DNA of 64,000 nucleotides from Eriocheir sinensis (Eukaryota; Arthropoda; Malacostraca; Decapoda; Varunidae), in contig NW_026110573.1 of NCBI RefSeq assembly GCF_024679095.1, forward strand, positions 124,001 through 188,000. The letters are read 5' to 3'. The notes below the pieces were generated by a model that was not told the origin of the DNA, did not search any database, and saw nothing but the letters and a program-made list of their open reading frames with translations. Numbering within the stretch: the first letter of the stretch is position 1; each line of letters begins with the position of its first letter. Shown here one piece after another: positions 1-17,383 of this stretch. Position numbers and translations under genes: made by a program.

Positions 1-360
1 TTAAAAAAAATATATATACCAAAATACACATAAAATATTTGAATTTGTATTAAAATAAATTTACAAAATGCACATACAATAAGGTAAATTTGTATTGAAT
101 TAAATATGCAAAATACATATAATACAATGTAAATTTGTTACAAAATATATATACGAATACTCATAAAATAACGTAGATTTCTATAAAAATATATACAAAA
201 TACACATAAAAAAAAGTAAATACGTATAAACAAATGTATACAAAATACACAAAAATAATGTAAATTGTATCAAAATAAATAAACAAAATAATAAACGAAT
301 GTGTATTTGTATAAATATAAATATACGAAATACACATAAAATAACGTAAATTTGTATAAT

Positions 361-395
361 AATTTTTATGTGTATTATGTATATTTATACACATA
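361..395. repeat. Short strand-switch hairpin inside reverse satellite
   Basis: Arms TTATGTGTA and TACACATAA flank a short AT loop, so the satellite core appears on both strands within 35 bp. A related junction occurs at 29,580-29,620. The mirror copy lies near 17,378-17,400. Confidence 0.6.
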
Positions 396-417
396 AAATA
401 ACATCACATTTCTATAG

Positions 418-543
<126 letters not shown>

Positions 544-3007
544 CACATGAAATGACGTAAATACGTATAAAATATATATACACAATACACATTAAATAAT
601 GTAAATTCACATCAAAATAAATAAACAAAATATCAATAAAAAATGTGTATTTGTATGAAAATAGATATACAAAATACACATAAAATATTTTAAATTTGTA
701 TAAAACTCTTTTCATAAAAAAATATATACCAAAATAATAAAATATTTAAATTTGTATACAATAAATATACAAAATGCACATACAATAAGGTAAATTTGTA
801 TTGAAATAGATATGATAAATACATATAAAACAATGTAAATTTGCTTCAAAATATATATACGAATACACATAAAATAACGTAGATTACTATAAAAATATAT
901 ATACAAAATACACATTTAATGAAGTAAATACGTATAAGAAAATATATACAAAGTACACATAAAATAATTAAATTTGTATTATAATAAATATACAAAATAC
1001 ACATACAATTAGGTAAATTTATATTAAAATAGATATGCAAAATAAACATAAAATAATGTAAATTTGTATCAAAACATATACGAATACACACAATAAAATA
1101 ACGTAAATTTTTATGAAAATATATATAAGAAATACATATAAAATAATGTAAATACGTAGAAAAATATATATACAAAATACACATAAAAAAATGTAAATTC
1201 TTATGAAAATAAATGAACAAAACTCCACTAAAAGAATGTATATTTGTAGGAAAATATATATACAAAATACAAATAAGATAAATAAATAAATAATTTAAAT
1301 TTGTTTGAAAATAGATATGCAAAATACACATAAAATTAGGCAAATTTGTATTGAAATACATATACAAATTACACATAAAATATTGTAAATTTGTATGAAA
1401 ATATATAAACAAATACACATAAAATAGCGTAAATTTATATAAAATATATATACAAAATATACATTAAATAATGTAAATGTGTATAAAAATATATATACAA
1501 AATACACATAGAATAATGTAAAATCGTATCAAAATAAATAAACAGAATATCAATAAAATAATGTAAATTTGTATGAAAATAAAGATGCAAAATACCTAAA
1601 TAATAACGCATATTTTAAAAAAAATACACATAAAATAATTAAATTTGTATTAAAATAAATATACAAAATACACATACAATATGGTAAATTTGTATTGAAA
1701 TAGATATGCAAAATACACATAAATAATGTAAATTTGTATCAAAATATGTATACGAATACCAATAAAATAGAGTAAATTTCTATGAAAATATATATTCAAA
1801 ATACAAATAAAATGATATTAATAAGTATAAAAATGTACATATCAAATACACCTAAAATAATGTAAATTCGTATAAAAATAAATAAACAAAATAACGATAA
1901 AAGAACGTATATATGAAGGAAAATAAATATACAAAATACATATAAAACTACGAAAATTTGTATAAAAATATATAAAAAAATACACAAAATTAATTTCAAT
2001 TTGTATGAAAATAGATATACAAAATATACATATAATTAAATAAATTTGTATTTAAATACATGTACAAAATATACATAAAATTAGGTACAATTGTATTGAA
2101 ACCCATATACAAAATACACATAAAATAATATTTAAATATGAATGAAAATATATAAAAAAATACACCTAAAATAACGTAAATTTGTATAAAATATATATAA
2201 AAAATACACTTTAAATAATGTAAATATGTATAAAAAAAATATATACGAAACACAAATAGAATAATGTAAAATAGTATCAAAATAAATACACAGAATCTTA
2301 ATAAAATAATGTAAATTTGTATGTAAATTAAGATGCAAAATTCCCATTAAAAAACGCATTTTTTTATAAAAATATATATACCAAAATACACATAAAATAT
2401 TTGAATTTGTATTAAAATAAATATACAAAATGCACATACAATAATGTAAATTTGTATTGAAATAGATATGCAAAATACATACAATACAATGTAAATTTGT
2501 TTCAAAATATATATACGAATACACATAAAATAACGTAGATTTCTATAAAATATATACAAAATACATAAAAAGAATTAAATACGTATAAACAAATGTATAC
2601 AAAATACACATAAAATAATGTAAATTGTATCAAAATAAATAAACAAAATACCAATAAAAGAATGTGTATTTGTATAAATATAAATATACAAAATTCACAT
2701 AAAATAACGTAAATTTGTATAAAACTATATACAAAAATACTCAGAAGTAATTAAATTTGTATGAAAATATATATACAAAATAAAAATAAAATAAGCTAAA
2801 TTTGAATTGAAATCTATATACAAAATACATAAAATAATGTAAATTTGTATCAAAATATTTACACAAATACACATTTAATAACGTTAATTTGTTTAAAAAT
2901 ATATAAACAAAATACACATTAAATAATGTAAACACGTATAAAAAACATGTACAAAATACACATATAATTATGTAATTCGTATCAAAATAAATAAACAAAA
3001 TAGCAAT

Positions 3008-3009
3008 AA

Positions 3010-3040
<31 letters not shown>

Positions 3041-3062
3041 GGTCTATTAATTTGTGGAAGCC
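3008..3062. repeat. (AAT)n plus 22-bp non-satellite marker, left copy
   Basis: An (AAT)n run is followed at 3,041-3,062 by GGTCTATTAATTTGTGGAAG and CC, which is unlike any satellite monomer. Its exact reverse complement is at 14,720-14,741, next to a (TTA)n run. Confidence 0.85.
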
Positions 3063-3339
3063 ATTAAATAATGTAAACTCGCGTCAAAATAAATAAACAA
3101 AATATCAATAAAAGAATGTGTATTTGTATGAAAATAGATACAGAAAATACACATAAAATAACCTAAATTTGTATAAAACTATATACAAAAAAACAAAAAA
3201 ATAATCTAAATTTGTATGAAAATAAATATACAAAATACACATAAAATTAGGTAAATTTGTATTGAAATACATATACAAAATACACTTAAAATAATGTAAA
3301 TTTGAATGAAATTATATAAACAAATATACTTAAAATAAC

Positions 3340-3459
<120 letters not shown>

Positions 3460-3705
3460 TTCACATTAAATAATGAAAATATGTATAAAAAAATATACAC
3501 AAAAAACAAATAGTATAATATAAAATCGTATCAAAATATATACACAGAATATTAATAAAATACTGTACATTTGTATGAAAACTAAGATGCAAAATACCTA
3601 TAAAATAACGCATTTTTAAAAAAATTATATATACCAAAATACACATAAAATATTTGAATTTGTATTAAAATAAATATACAAAATGCACATACAATAAGGT
3701 AGATT

Positions 3706-3922
<217 letters not shown>

Positions 3923-5300
3923 ATAAAATAATATAAATTAAGTAAATGAATAGAAAATGTATACAAATACACATAAAATAATGTAAATTGTATAAATATA
4001 GATAAACAAAATACTAATAAAAGAATGTATTTGTATAAATATAAATATACAAAATGCACATAAAATAACGTAAATTTGTATAAAACTATATAAAAATACA
4101 CAGAAGTAATTACCTTTGTATGAAAATAGAGAGCCACAATACACACAACATACGCTAAATTTGAATTAAATATATATACAAAATACATAAAATAAAGTAA
4201 ATTTGTTTCAAAATATTTCTAACAAATACACATGTAATAACGTAAATTTGTATAAAAATATATAAACAAAATACACAAATAATCATGTCATTCGTATCAA
4301 AATAAACAAAATACACATAAAATAACGCAAATTTCTATAAAAATATATGTACAAAAATGCACATAAAATTAATTTGCAAAAAAAAATATATACAAAACAC
4401 ACATTAGATAATGTAAATGAGTATAAAAATATGTATACAAAATACCTATGAAATAATCTAAATTGTATCGAGTTAAAAATAACAATAAAATAATGTAATT
4501 TTGGATGAAAATATATATAGAAAACGCACATAAAATATCCAAAATACAAATACAAATATACACATTAAATATTTTGAAATTGAAGGAAATAAATATACAA
4601 AATAAACATAAAATAAGGTAAATTTGTAATAAAATAATATATGTAAAAATACACATAAAATAATATAAATTTGTATGAAAATATAAATACAAATACACAT
4701 AAAATAACGTGAATTTGTATAAAATTTGTTTCAAAATATATACGAATACACGAAATAAAATAACGTAAATTTTTATGAAAATGTATATATACAATACACA
4801 TAAAATACTTAAATACGTAGAAAATATATATACAAAATACACATAAAATACTGTAAACTCGTAACAAAATAAATACACAAAATTCTAATAAAGAATGTAT
4901 ATTTAAAATATATATACAAAAAACAAATAAAATAACTAAAATTTGATAAAAATATTAATTTAAATACGTAGAAAATATATAAAAAATACATATAAAATAA
5001 TGTAAACTGTAACAAAATAAATACACAAAATTCCAATAAAAGAATGTATATTTGTAGGAAAATATATATACAAAAAACAAATAAAATAACTTATATTTGA
5101 TAAAATATATATAAAATACACAAAATAATTTAAATTTGTTTGAAAATAGATATGCAAAATACACATAAAGTTAGGCAAATTTGTATTGAATACATATATA
5201 AAACTCACATAAAATAATGTAATTTGTATGAAAATATATACAAATACACATAAAATAACGTAAATTTGGATAAAATATATATATACAAAATATATATTAA

Positions 5301-5350
5301 ATATTTTAAATATGTAAAAATATATCATATTATATATATTTTTATTGAAA
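5301..5350 (-). repeat. Strand-switch junction J1, copy 1 (inverted relative to the others)
   Basis: Orientation flips from reverse to forward satellite across an AT-only quasi-palindrome containing TATCATATTATATATATTTT. The same junction, read on the other strand, is at 12,491-12,540. Three more copies lie at 48.4, 53.8 and 63.7 kb. Confidence 0.8.
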
Positions 5351-8027
5351 TTTGCGTTATTTATGTGTATTTTGTATATGTTTTCTCATAGAAATTTACA
5401 TTATTTTATTGGTATTTTGTCTATTTATTTTGATACGAATTACATGATTTTTTGTGTATTTTGTACATTTTTTTATACGTATTTACATTATTTAATGTGT
5501 ATTTTGTTTATATATTTTTATACAAATTTACGTTATTATATGTGTATTTTTATAAGTATTTTGATACAAATTTACATTATTTTATGTATTTTGTATATAT
5601 ATTTCAATTCAAATTTAGCTTATTTTATGTGTATTTTGTATATCTATTTTAATACAAATTTAATTACTTTTATGTATTTTTGTATAGGGTTTTATATAAA
5701 TTTACGTTATTTTATGTGTATTTTGTATATTTATATTTATACAAACACATTCTTTTATTAGTATTTTGTTTATTTATTTTGATACGAGTTTACATTATTT
5801 TATGAGTATTTTGTATACATTTTTTTATACGTATTTACTTAATTATATGTGTATTTTGTATATATATTTTTATAGAAATCAACGTTATTTTAGGTGTATT
5901 CCTTTATATATTTTGAAACAAATTTACATTGTTTTATATGTATTTTGCATATTTTTTCAATACAAATTTACCTTATTGTATGTGCATTTTGTATACTTAT
6001 TTTAATACAAAATCAGATATTTTATGTGTTTTCGTATATATATTTTTATAAAAAATGCGTTATTTTATGGGTATTTTGCATCTTAATTTTCATACAAATT
6101 TACATTATTTTATTAATATTTTGTGTATTTATTTTGATATGACTTTATATTATTCTATTAGTGTTTTGTATCTATTTTTTTTATACATATTTACATTATT
6201 TAATGTGTATTTGTATATATATTTGATACAAATTTACGTTATTTTATCTATTTTATACATTTCAATAGAAATTTACGATATTGTACGTGCATTTTGTATT
6301 TTTTTTTATACAAATTTAATTATTTGATGTGTGTTTTTTATACATATTTTTATAAAAATATGCTGTGTATTCTTATATATATTTTATTAAAAATTTACCT
6401 TATTTTATGTTTATTTTGTATATTTATTTCATTCAACTTAAATTATTTTATGTGTATATTTGTATTTGTATCTAGGTTTTTTATGTGTTTTTATATATAT
6501 TTTCATCCAAAATTACATTATTTTATTGTTATTTTCTTAATTTAACTCGATACGAGTTTAGATTATTTCATAGGTATTTTGTATATATATATTTATACTA
6601 TTTACATTATCTAATGTGTGTTATATATATATTTTTATGCAAACTAATTTTATGTGCATTTTTGTACATATATTTTCATAGAAACTTAAAACGTTATTTT
6701 AATTTCAATACGAATTTGCATAACTTTATGTGTATTTTGCATATCTATGTTCAAAAAAAGTTAAATTATTTTGTGTATTTTGTATATTTTTATACAAATT
6801 TTAGTTATTTTATTTGTTTTTGTATATATTTTCCTACAATATACATTCTTTTATTGTAATTTTGTGTATTTAATTTTTACATATTTACATTATTTTATGT
6901 GTATTTTGTATATATATTTTCTACGTATTTAAATTATTTTATGTGAATTTTATATATAAATTTTCATAAAATTTACGTTATTTTATTGTGTGTATTCGTA
7001 TATATTTTGAAACAAATTTTATACAAATTCATGTTATTTAATGTGTATTTGTATATATTTTCATACAAATTTATATTATTTTATGTTTATTCTTACATAT
7101 ATTTTATTACAAATTTACGTTAGTATATGTTTATTTTGTATATTTATTTCATTCAATTTTAAATTATTTAATGTGTATATTTGTATTTGTATTTAGGTTA
7201 TTTTATGTGTTTTGTATATATATTTTCATCCAAAATTACATTATTTTATTGTTATTTTCTTAATTTAACTCGATACGAATTTAGATTATTTCATAGGTAT
7301 TTTGTATACATATTTTATACTCATTTTCAGTTATCTAATGTGTGTTTTGTATATATATTTTATGCAAATTTATTTAATGTTCATTTTGTACATATATTTT
7401 GATAGAAATTTGCGTTTTTATATAGTTTTATATAAATTTACGTTATTTTATGTATTGTATTTTTTTTATACAAATTTACACATTATTTTATTGGTATATT
7501 GTTTATTTATTTATACGAATTACTTGATTATTTATGTATTTTGTATACATTTTTATACGTATTTACTTTATTTTATGTGTATTTTGTATATGTATTTTTA
7601 TAGAAATTTACGTTATTTTATGTGTATTCGTGTTAATATATTTTGAAACAAATTTACATTATTTTATATGTATTTTGCATATTTATTTCAATACAAATTT
7701 ACCTTATTGTATGTGCATTTTGTATATTTATTTTAATACAAGTTCAAATATTTTATGTGTATTTTGGTATCAATAATTTTATAAAAAATGCGTTATTTTA
7801 TAGGTATTTTTCATCTTAATTTTCATTTTATATGTACTTTGTATATATATTTTTATACGCTTTTACATTATTTAATATTTATTTTGAATATATATTTTTA
7901 TACAAATTCATGGTATTTTATATGTATTTGTATATATATTTTCATATAAATTTACATTATTTGATGTGTATTTTGTACATATATTTTATTACAAATCTAC
8001 CTTATTTTATGTTAATTTTGGATGCGT
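5331..8027 (+). repeat. AT-rich satellite, forward orientation (inner left arm)
   Basis: The satellite core is on the plus strand. It mirrors the reverse block at 9,702-12,509 up to about 7,826, after which the two sides diverge. The last 200 bp (from about 7,827) belong to a variant block (TTATATGTACTTTG at its head) that recurs elsewhere in the window. No gene is seen. Confidence 0.88.
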
Positions 8028-8549
8028 ACACATACATTACATTAAATAATGTAAATACATAGAAAAATATATATAGAAAATACACATAAAATAATGTAAA
8101 TTCGTATCAAAAAAAATAAACAAAATTTCCCCTAAAAGAATGTATATGTGTAGGAAAATATATATACAACATACAAATAAAATAACAAAAATTTGTATAA
8201 AAATATATACAAAAATACACAAAAATAATTTATATTTGTTTAAAAATAGATATGCAAAATACACATGAAATTAGGCAAATTTTTATTGAAATACATATAC
8301 AAAATACACATAAAATAATGTAAATTTGTATGAAACTATATAAACACATAAGATAACGTAAATTTCCATAAAATATATGTACAAAATATGCATTAAATAA
8401 TGTAAATATGTCTAGAAATATGTATACAAAATACACAGAATAACGTAAAATCGTATCAAAATAAATAAACAAACTATCAATAAAATAATGTAAATTTGTA
8501 ATAAAATAAATAATAAAAATACCCATATAATAACGCATATTTGTTTAAA

Positions 8550-8659
<110 letters not shown>

Positions 8660-8870
8660 AAATACACATAAGATAATTAAATTTGTATCAAAATCAATAT
8701 AAAAGGCATATACAATAAAGAAAATTTGTATTGAAATAGAGATGAAATACACATAAATAATGTAAATTTGTATCAAGATATATATACGAATACACATAAA
8801 ATAGAGTAAATTTCTATGAAAATATATATTTAAAATACATATAAAATTATGTAAATAGGTAAAAAAAAAA

Positions 8871-9003
<133 letters not shown>

Positions 9004-9069
9004 AATACACCTAAAATAATGAAAATTCGTATCAAAATCAATAAACAAAATTTCGATAAAAGAACGTAC

Positions 9070-9400
9070 AAATTTACATTATTTTATGTGTATTTTGTAG
9101 ATGTATTTAAATACAAATTTAACTAATATGTGTATTTTGTATATCTATTTTCATACAAATTGAAATTAATTTTTTTTGTTTTTTGTATATATTTTTATTC
9201 AAATTTTCGTAATTTTATGTGTATTTTGTATATTTATTTTCCTACAAATATACGTTCTTTTATCGGAATTTTGTTTATTTATTTTGATACGAATTTTCAT
9301 TTTTTTAGGTGTATTTGATATATATATTTTTATACCTATTTACATAATTTTATATGTATTTTGAATATATATTTTCATAGAAATTTACTCTATATGTATA
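9070..9400 (+). repeat. AT-rich satellite, forward orientation, spacer
   Basis: A short forward block with monomers carrying TTCTTTTATCGGAATTTTG. From 9,240 through the switch point (TTTACTCTATATGTATAT) it is closely matched at about 49,745-49,915. Confidence 0.8.
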
Positions 9401-12400
9401 TACAAAAAAACACAATTTTTTTTTAAATTTGTATGAAAATAAATATACAAAATACACATAAAACTAGATAAATTTGTATTTAAATACATATACAAAATAC
9501 ACTTAAAATAATGTAAATTTGAATGAAATTATATAAACAAATACACCTAAAATAACGTTAATTTGTATAAAATATATATAAAAATACATATTAAATAATG
9601 AAAATATGTATAAAAAAATATATACAAAATACAAATAGTATAATATAAAATCGTATCAAAATATATACACAGATTATTAATAAAATAATGTACTTGTGTA
9701 TGAAAACTAAGATGCAAAATACCTATAAAATAACGCATTTTTAATAAAATTATATATACCAAAATACACATAAAATATTTGAATTTGTATTAAAATAAAT
9801 ATACAAAGTGCAAATACAATAAGGTAAATTTGTATTGAAATAGATATGCAAAATACATATAAAACAATGTAAATTTGTTTCAAAATATATATACGAATAC
9901 ACATAAAATAGCGTAGATTTCTATAAATATTTATATACAAAATACAAATAAAATTAAGTAAATACGAATCAAAAATGTATACAAAATACACATAAAATAA
10001 TGTAAATTCGTATAAATATAAATAAACAAAATACCAATAAAAGAGTGTATTTGTATAAATATAAATGTACAAAATGAACATAAGATAACGTAAATTTGTA
10101 TAAAACTATATACAAAATACACACAAGTAATTAAATTTGTATGGAAATAGATATACAAATCAACACAAAATAAGCTAAATTTGAATTGAAATATATATAC
10201 AAAATACATGAAATAAAGTAAATTTGTTTCAAAATATTTTTAACAAATACACATATAATAACGTAAATTTGTAAAAAAATATATAAACAAAATACACATT
10301 AAGTAATGTAAATACGTATAAAAAAATATTTACAAAATACACAAATAATCAAGTCATTCGTATCAAAATATATAAACAAAAAACTAATTAAATATTGTAA
10401 ATTTGTATGAAAAAAAAATACACATGAAATAACGTTTTAAGTTTCTATAAAAATATATGTACAAAAATGCACATAAAATTAGTTTGCATAAAAAAATATA
10501 TACAAAACACACATTAGATAATGAAAATGAGTATTAAAATATGTACACAAAATACCTATGAAATAATCTAAATTCGTATCGAGTTAAATTAAGAAAATAA
10601 CAATAAAATAATGTAATTTTGGATGATAATATATATAGAAAACACATAAAATAACCTAAATACCAATACAAATATACACATTAAATAATTTAAAATTGAA
10701 TGAAATAATTATACAAAATAAACATAAAATAAGGTAAATTTGTAATAAAATATATGTAAGAATACACATAAAATAATATAAATTTGTATGAAAATATATA
10801 TACAAATACACATAAAATAACATGAATTTGTATAAAATTTGTTTCAAAATATATAGGAATACACACAATAAAATAACGTAAATTTTTATGAAAATTTATA
10901 TATAAAATTCACATAAAATAATTTAAATAAGTAGAAAAATATATATACAAAATACACATAAAATAATGTAAATTCGTAAAAATTAAATACACAAAATTCC
11001 AATAAAAGAATGTATATTGTAGAAAATATATATACAAAACAAATAAAATAACTAAAATTTGTAATAAAATATATACAAAAATACACAAAAATAATTTAAA
11101 TTTGTTTGAAAATAGATATGCAAAATACACATAAAGTTAGGCAAATTCGTATTGAAATTAAAATAACGTTTTAAGTTTCTATGAAAATATATGTACAAAA
11201 ATGCACATAAAATTAGTTTGCATAAAAAAATATATACAAAACACACATTAGATAATGTAAATGAGTATAAAAATATGTATACAAAATACCTATGAAATAA
11301 TCTAAACTCGTATCGAGTTAAATTAAGAAAATAACAATAAAATAATGTAATTTTGGATGAAAATATATAGAAAAACACATAAAAAACTAGATACAAATAC
11401 AAATATACACATAAAATAATTTAAAGTTGAATGAAATAAATATACAAAATAAAAATAAAAAAGGTAAATTTTAATAAAATATATATAAGAATACACAGCA
11501 TATTTTTATAAAATATGTATAAAAAACACATCAAATAATTAAATTTGTATTAAAAAATACAAAATGCACGTACAATATGGTAAATTTGTATTGAAATAGA
11601 TAGATAAAATAACGTAAATTTGTATCAAATATATATAGATATACACATTAAATAATGTATATGTATAAAAAAGATACAAAACACAAATAGAATAATGTAA
11701 ATCGTATCAAAATAAATACACAAAATATTAATAAAATAATGTAAATTTGTATGAAAATTAAGATGCAAAATACCCATAAAATAACGCATTTTTTATAAAA
11801 ATATATATACGAAAACACATAAAATATCTGATTTTGTATTAAAATAAGTATACAAAATGCACATACAATAAGGTAAATTTGTATTGAAATAGATACGCAA
11901 AATACATATAAAACAATGTAAATTTGTTTCAAAATATATAAAGGAATACACCTAAAATAACGTTGATTTCTATAAAAATATATATACAAAATACACATAT
12001 AATTAAGTAAATACGTATAAAAAAATGTATACAAAATACTCATAAAATAATGTAAACTCGTATCAAAGTAAATAAACAAAATACTAATAAAAGAATGTGT
12101 TTGTATAAATATAAATATACAAAATACATAAAATAACGTAAATTTATATAAACCCTATACAAAAATACATAAAAGTAATTAAATTTGTATTAAAATAGAT
12201 ATACAAAATACACATAAAATAAGCTAAATTTGAATTGAAATATATATAGAAAATACATAAAATAATGTAAATTTGTATCAAAATACTTATAAAAATACAC
12301 ATATAATAACGTAAATTTGTATAAAAATATATAAACAAAATACACATTAAATAATGTAAATACGTATAAAAAAAATGTACAAAATACACAAAAAATCATG

Positions 12401-12509
12401 TAATTCGTATCAAAATAAATAGACAAAATACCAATAAAATAATGTAAATTTCTATGAGAAAACATATACAAAATACACATAAATAACGCAAATTTCAATA
12501 AAAATATAT
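9401..12509 (-). repeat. AT-rich satellite, reverse orientation (inner right arm)
   Basis: Reverse complement of the inner left arm from about 9,702 onward. It includes two closely related sub-blocks (about 10,430-10,720 and 11,160-11,430) carrying AAAACGTTATTTCATGTG-like and CTCGATACGAGTTTAGATT-like monomers on the minus strand. No gene is seen. Confidence 0.88.
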
Positions 12510-12540
12510 ATAATATGATATGTTTTTACATATTTAAAAT
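12491..12540 (+). repeat. Strand-switch junction J1, copy 2
   Basis: TTTCAATAAAAATATATATA followed by an AT quasi-palindrome joins reverse satellite on the left to forward satellite on the right. It is preceded by ACACATAAATAACGCAAA, as at 53.8 kb. Confidence 0.82.
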
Positions 12541-13685
12541 ATTTAATATATATTTTGTATATATATATTTTATCCAAATTTACGTTATTTTATGTGTATT
12601 TGTTTATATATTTTCATACAAAATTACATTATTTTATGTGAGTTTTGTATATGTATTTCAATACAAATTTGCCTAACTTTATGTGTATTTTGCATATCTA
12701 TTTTCAAACAAATTTAAATTATTTTTGTGTATTTTTGTATATATTTTTTTATCCAAATATAAGTTATTTTATTTGTTTTTTGTATATATATTTTCCTACA
12801 AATATACATTCTTTTATTGGAATTTTGTGTATTTATTTTGTTACGAGTTTACATTATTTTATGTGTATTTTGTTTATATATTTTTCTACGTATTTAAATT
12901 AATATTTTTTTTTATCCAAATTTTAGTTATTTTATTTGTTTTTTGTATATATATTTTCCAACAAATATACATTCTTTTATTGGAATTTTGTGTATTTATT
13001 TTGTTACGAGTTTACAGTATTTTATGTGTATTTTGTATATATATTTTTCTACGTATTTAAATTATTTTATGTGTATTGTATATATACATTTTCATAAAAA
13101 TTTACGTTATTTTATTTCGTGTATTCGTATATATTTTGAAACAAATTTTATACAAATTCACGTTATTTTATGTGTATTTGTATTTATATTTTCATACAAA
13201 TTTATATTATTTTATGTGTATTTTTACATATATTATTTTATTACAAATTTACCTTATTTTATGTTTATTTTGTATATTTATTTCCTTCAATTTCAAAATA
13301 TTTAATGTGTATATTTGTATTTGTATTTTGGATATTTTATGTGTTTCTATATATATTTTCATCCAAAATTACATTATTTTATTGTTATTTTTAACTCGAT
13401 ACGAATTTAGATTATTTCATAGGTATTTTGTATACATATTTTTATACTCATTTACATTATCTAATGTGTGTTTTGTATATATTTTTTTTTGCAAATTAAT
13501 TTTATGTGCATTTTGTACATATATTTTATAGAAATTTACGTTATTTTATGTGTATTTTGTATATGTTTTCTACAAATTTACATTATTTAATTAGTTTTGT
13601 TTATTTATTTTGATACGAATGACATGATTATGTGTATTTTGTTTATATATTTTTATACAAATTTACGTTATTTAATGTATTTATA

Positions 13686-14015
<330 letters not shown>

Positions 14016-14195
14016 CAAATCTACGTTATTTTATGTGTATTCGTATATATATTTTGAAACAAATTTACATTGTTTTATATGTATTTTGCATATATATTTC
14101 ACTACATATTTAGCATATTGTATGTGCATTTTGTATATTTATTTTAATACAAATTCAAATATTTTATGTGTATTTTATATATATAATTTAAAAAA

Positions 14196-14433
<238 letters not shown>

Positions 14434-14719
14434 CAAATTTACGTTATTTTAAGTATATTTGTTTATATAATTTCATTCAAATTTACATTATTTTAAGTGT
14501 ATTTTGTATATGTATTTCAATACAAATTTACCTAATTTTATGTGTATTTTGTATATTTATTTTCATACAAATTTAGATTATTTTTTTGTTTTTTTGTATA
14601 TAGTTTTATACAAATTTAGGTTATTTTATGTGTATTTTCTGTATCTATTTTCATACAAATACACATTCTTTTATTGATATTTTGTTTATTTATTTTGACG
14701 CGAGTTTACATTATTTAAT

Positions 14720-14775
14720 GGCTTCCACAAATTAATAGACCATTTATTATTATTATTATTATTATTATTTTATTG
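14720..14775. repeat. 22-bp non-satellite marker plus (TTA)n, right copy
   Basis: GGCTTCCACAAATTAATAGA and CC at 14,720-14,741 is the exact reverse complement of 3,041-3,062. Coordinates sum to 17,782, on the palindrome diagonal. Confidence 0.87.
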
Positions 14776-17271
14776 CTATTTTGTTTATTTATTTTGATAC
14801 GAATTACATAATTATATGTGTATTTTGTACATGTTTTTTATACGTGTTTACATTATTTAATGTGTATTTTGTTTATATATTTTTAAACAAATTAACGTTA
14901 TTAAATGTGTATTTGTGTAAATATTTTGATACAAATTTACATTATTTTATGTATTTTGTATATAGATTTCAATTCAAATTTAGCTTATTTTATTTTTATT
15001 TTGTATATATATTTTCATACAAATTTAATTACTTCTGAGTATTTTTGTATATAGTTTTATACAAATTTACGTTATTTTATGTGAATTTTGTATATTTATA
15101 TTTATACAAATACACATTCTTTTATTGGTATTTTGTTTATTTATTTTGATACGAATTTACATTATTTTATGTGTATTTTGTATACATTTGTTTATACGTA
15201 TTTAATTCTTTTTATGTGTATTTTGTATATATTTTTATAGAAATCTACGTTATTTTATGTGTATTCGTATATATATTTTGAAACAAATTTACATTGTATT
15301 GTATGTATTTTGCATATCTATTTCAATACAAATTTACATTATTGTATGTGCATTTTGTATATTTATTTTAATACAAATTCAAATATTTTATGTGTATTTT
15401 GGTATATATATTTTTATAAAAAAATGCGTTTTTTAATGGGAATTTTGCATCTTAATTTACATACAAATTTACATTATTTTATTAAGATTCTGTGTATTTA
15501 TTTTGATACTATTTTACATTATTCTATTTGTGTTTCGTATATATTTTTTTTATACATATTTACATTATTTAAAGTGTATTTTTTATATATATTTTATACA
15601 AATTTACGTTATTTTAGGTGTATTTTTTTATATATTTTCATTCATATTTAAATAGTATTTTATGTGTATTTTGTATATGGGTTTCAATACAATTGTACCT
15701 AATTTTATGTATATTTTGTACATGTATTTAAATACAAATTTATTTAATTATATGTATATTTTGTATATCTATTTTCATACAAATTGAAATTAATTTTGTG
15801 TATTTTTTTATATATTTTTATACAAATTTTCGTAGTTTTATATGTATTTTGTATATTTATTTTCCTTCATATATACGTTCTTTTATCGTTATTTTGTTTA
15901 TTTATTTTTATACGAATTTACATTATTTTAGGTGTATTTGATATGTACATTTTTATACTTATTAATATCATTTTATTTGTATTTTGAATATATATTTTCA
16001 TAGAAATTTACTCTATTTTATTGGTATTCGTATACATATTTTGATACAAATTTACATTATTTATGTGTATTTTGCATATCTATTTCAATACAAATTTACC
16101 ATATTGTATGTGTATTTTGTATATTTATTTTAATACAAAGTTAATTATTTTATGTGTATTTTTTTTTAAATATGCGGTATTATTTGGGTATTTTGCATCT
16201 TTATTTTCATACAAATTTACATTATTTTATTGATATTCTGTTTATTTATTTTGATACGATTTTACATTATTCTATGTGTATTTTGTATATATATTTTTAT
16301 ACACATTTACATTATTTAATGTATATTTTGTATATATATTTTATATAAATTTACGCTATTTTATGTGTATTTGTTTATATATTTTCATACAAATTTACAA
16401 TATTTTATGTGTAATTTGTATATGTATTTCAATACAAATTTGCCTAATTTTATGTGTATTTTGCATATCTATTTTCAAACAAATTTAAATTATTTTTATG
16501 TATTTTTTATATATTTTTATACAAATTTTAGTTATCTTATTTGTATTTTGTATATATATTTTCCTACAAATATACATTCTTTTAGTGGAGTTTTGTTCAT
16601 TTATTTTCATAAGAATTTACATTTTTTTATGTGTATTTTGTATATATATTTTTCTACGTATTTACATTATTTTATATGTATTTTTCATATATATTTTCAT
16701 AAAAATTTACATTATTTTATTGTGTGTATTCGTATATGTTTTGATACAAATTTACATTATTTTATGTTTATTTTGCATATCTATTTTAATACAAATTTAC
16801 CTAATTGTATGTGTATTTTGTATATTTATTATAATACAAATTTAATTATTTTATGTGTACTTTGTATATATTTTCTTATACGTATTTACTTCATTAAATG
16901 TGTATTTTGTATATATTTTTTTATAGTAATCTACGTTATTTTATGTGTATTCGTATATATATTTTGAAGCAAATTTACATTGTTTTATATGTATTTATCA
17001 TATCTATTTCAATACAAATTTACCTTATTGTATGTGCATTTTGTATATTTATTGTAATACAAATTTAAATATTTTATTATTTTGGTATATACTTTTTATA
17101 AAAGAGTTTTATACAAATTTAAAATATTTTATGTGTATTTTATATCTATTTTCATACAAATACACATTTTTTATTGATATTTTGTGTATTTATTTTGATG
17201 TGAATTTACATTATTTAATGTGTATTGTGTATATATATTTTATACGTATTTACGTCATTTCATGTGTATTT

Positions 17272-17383
<112 letters not shown>
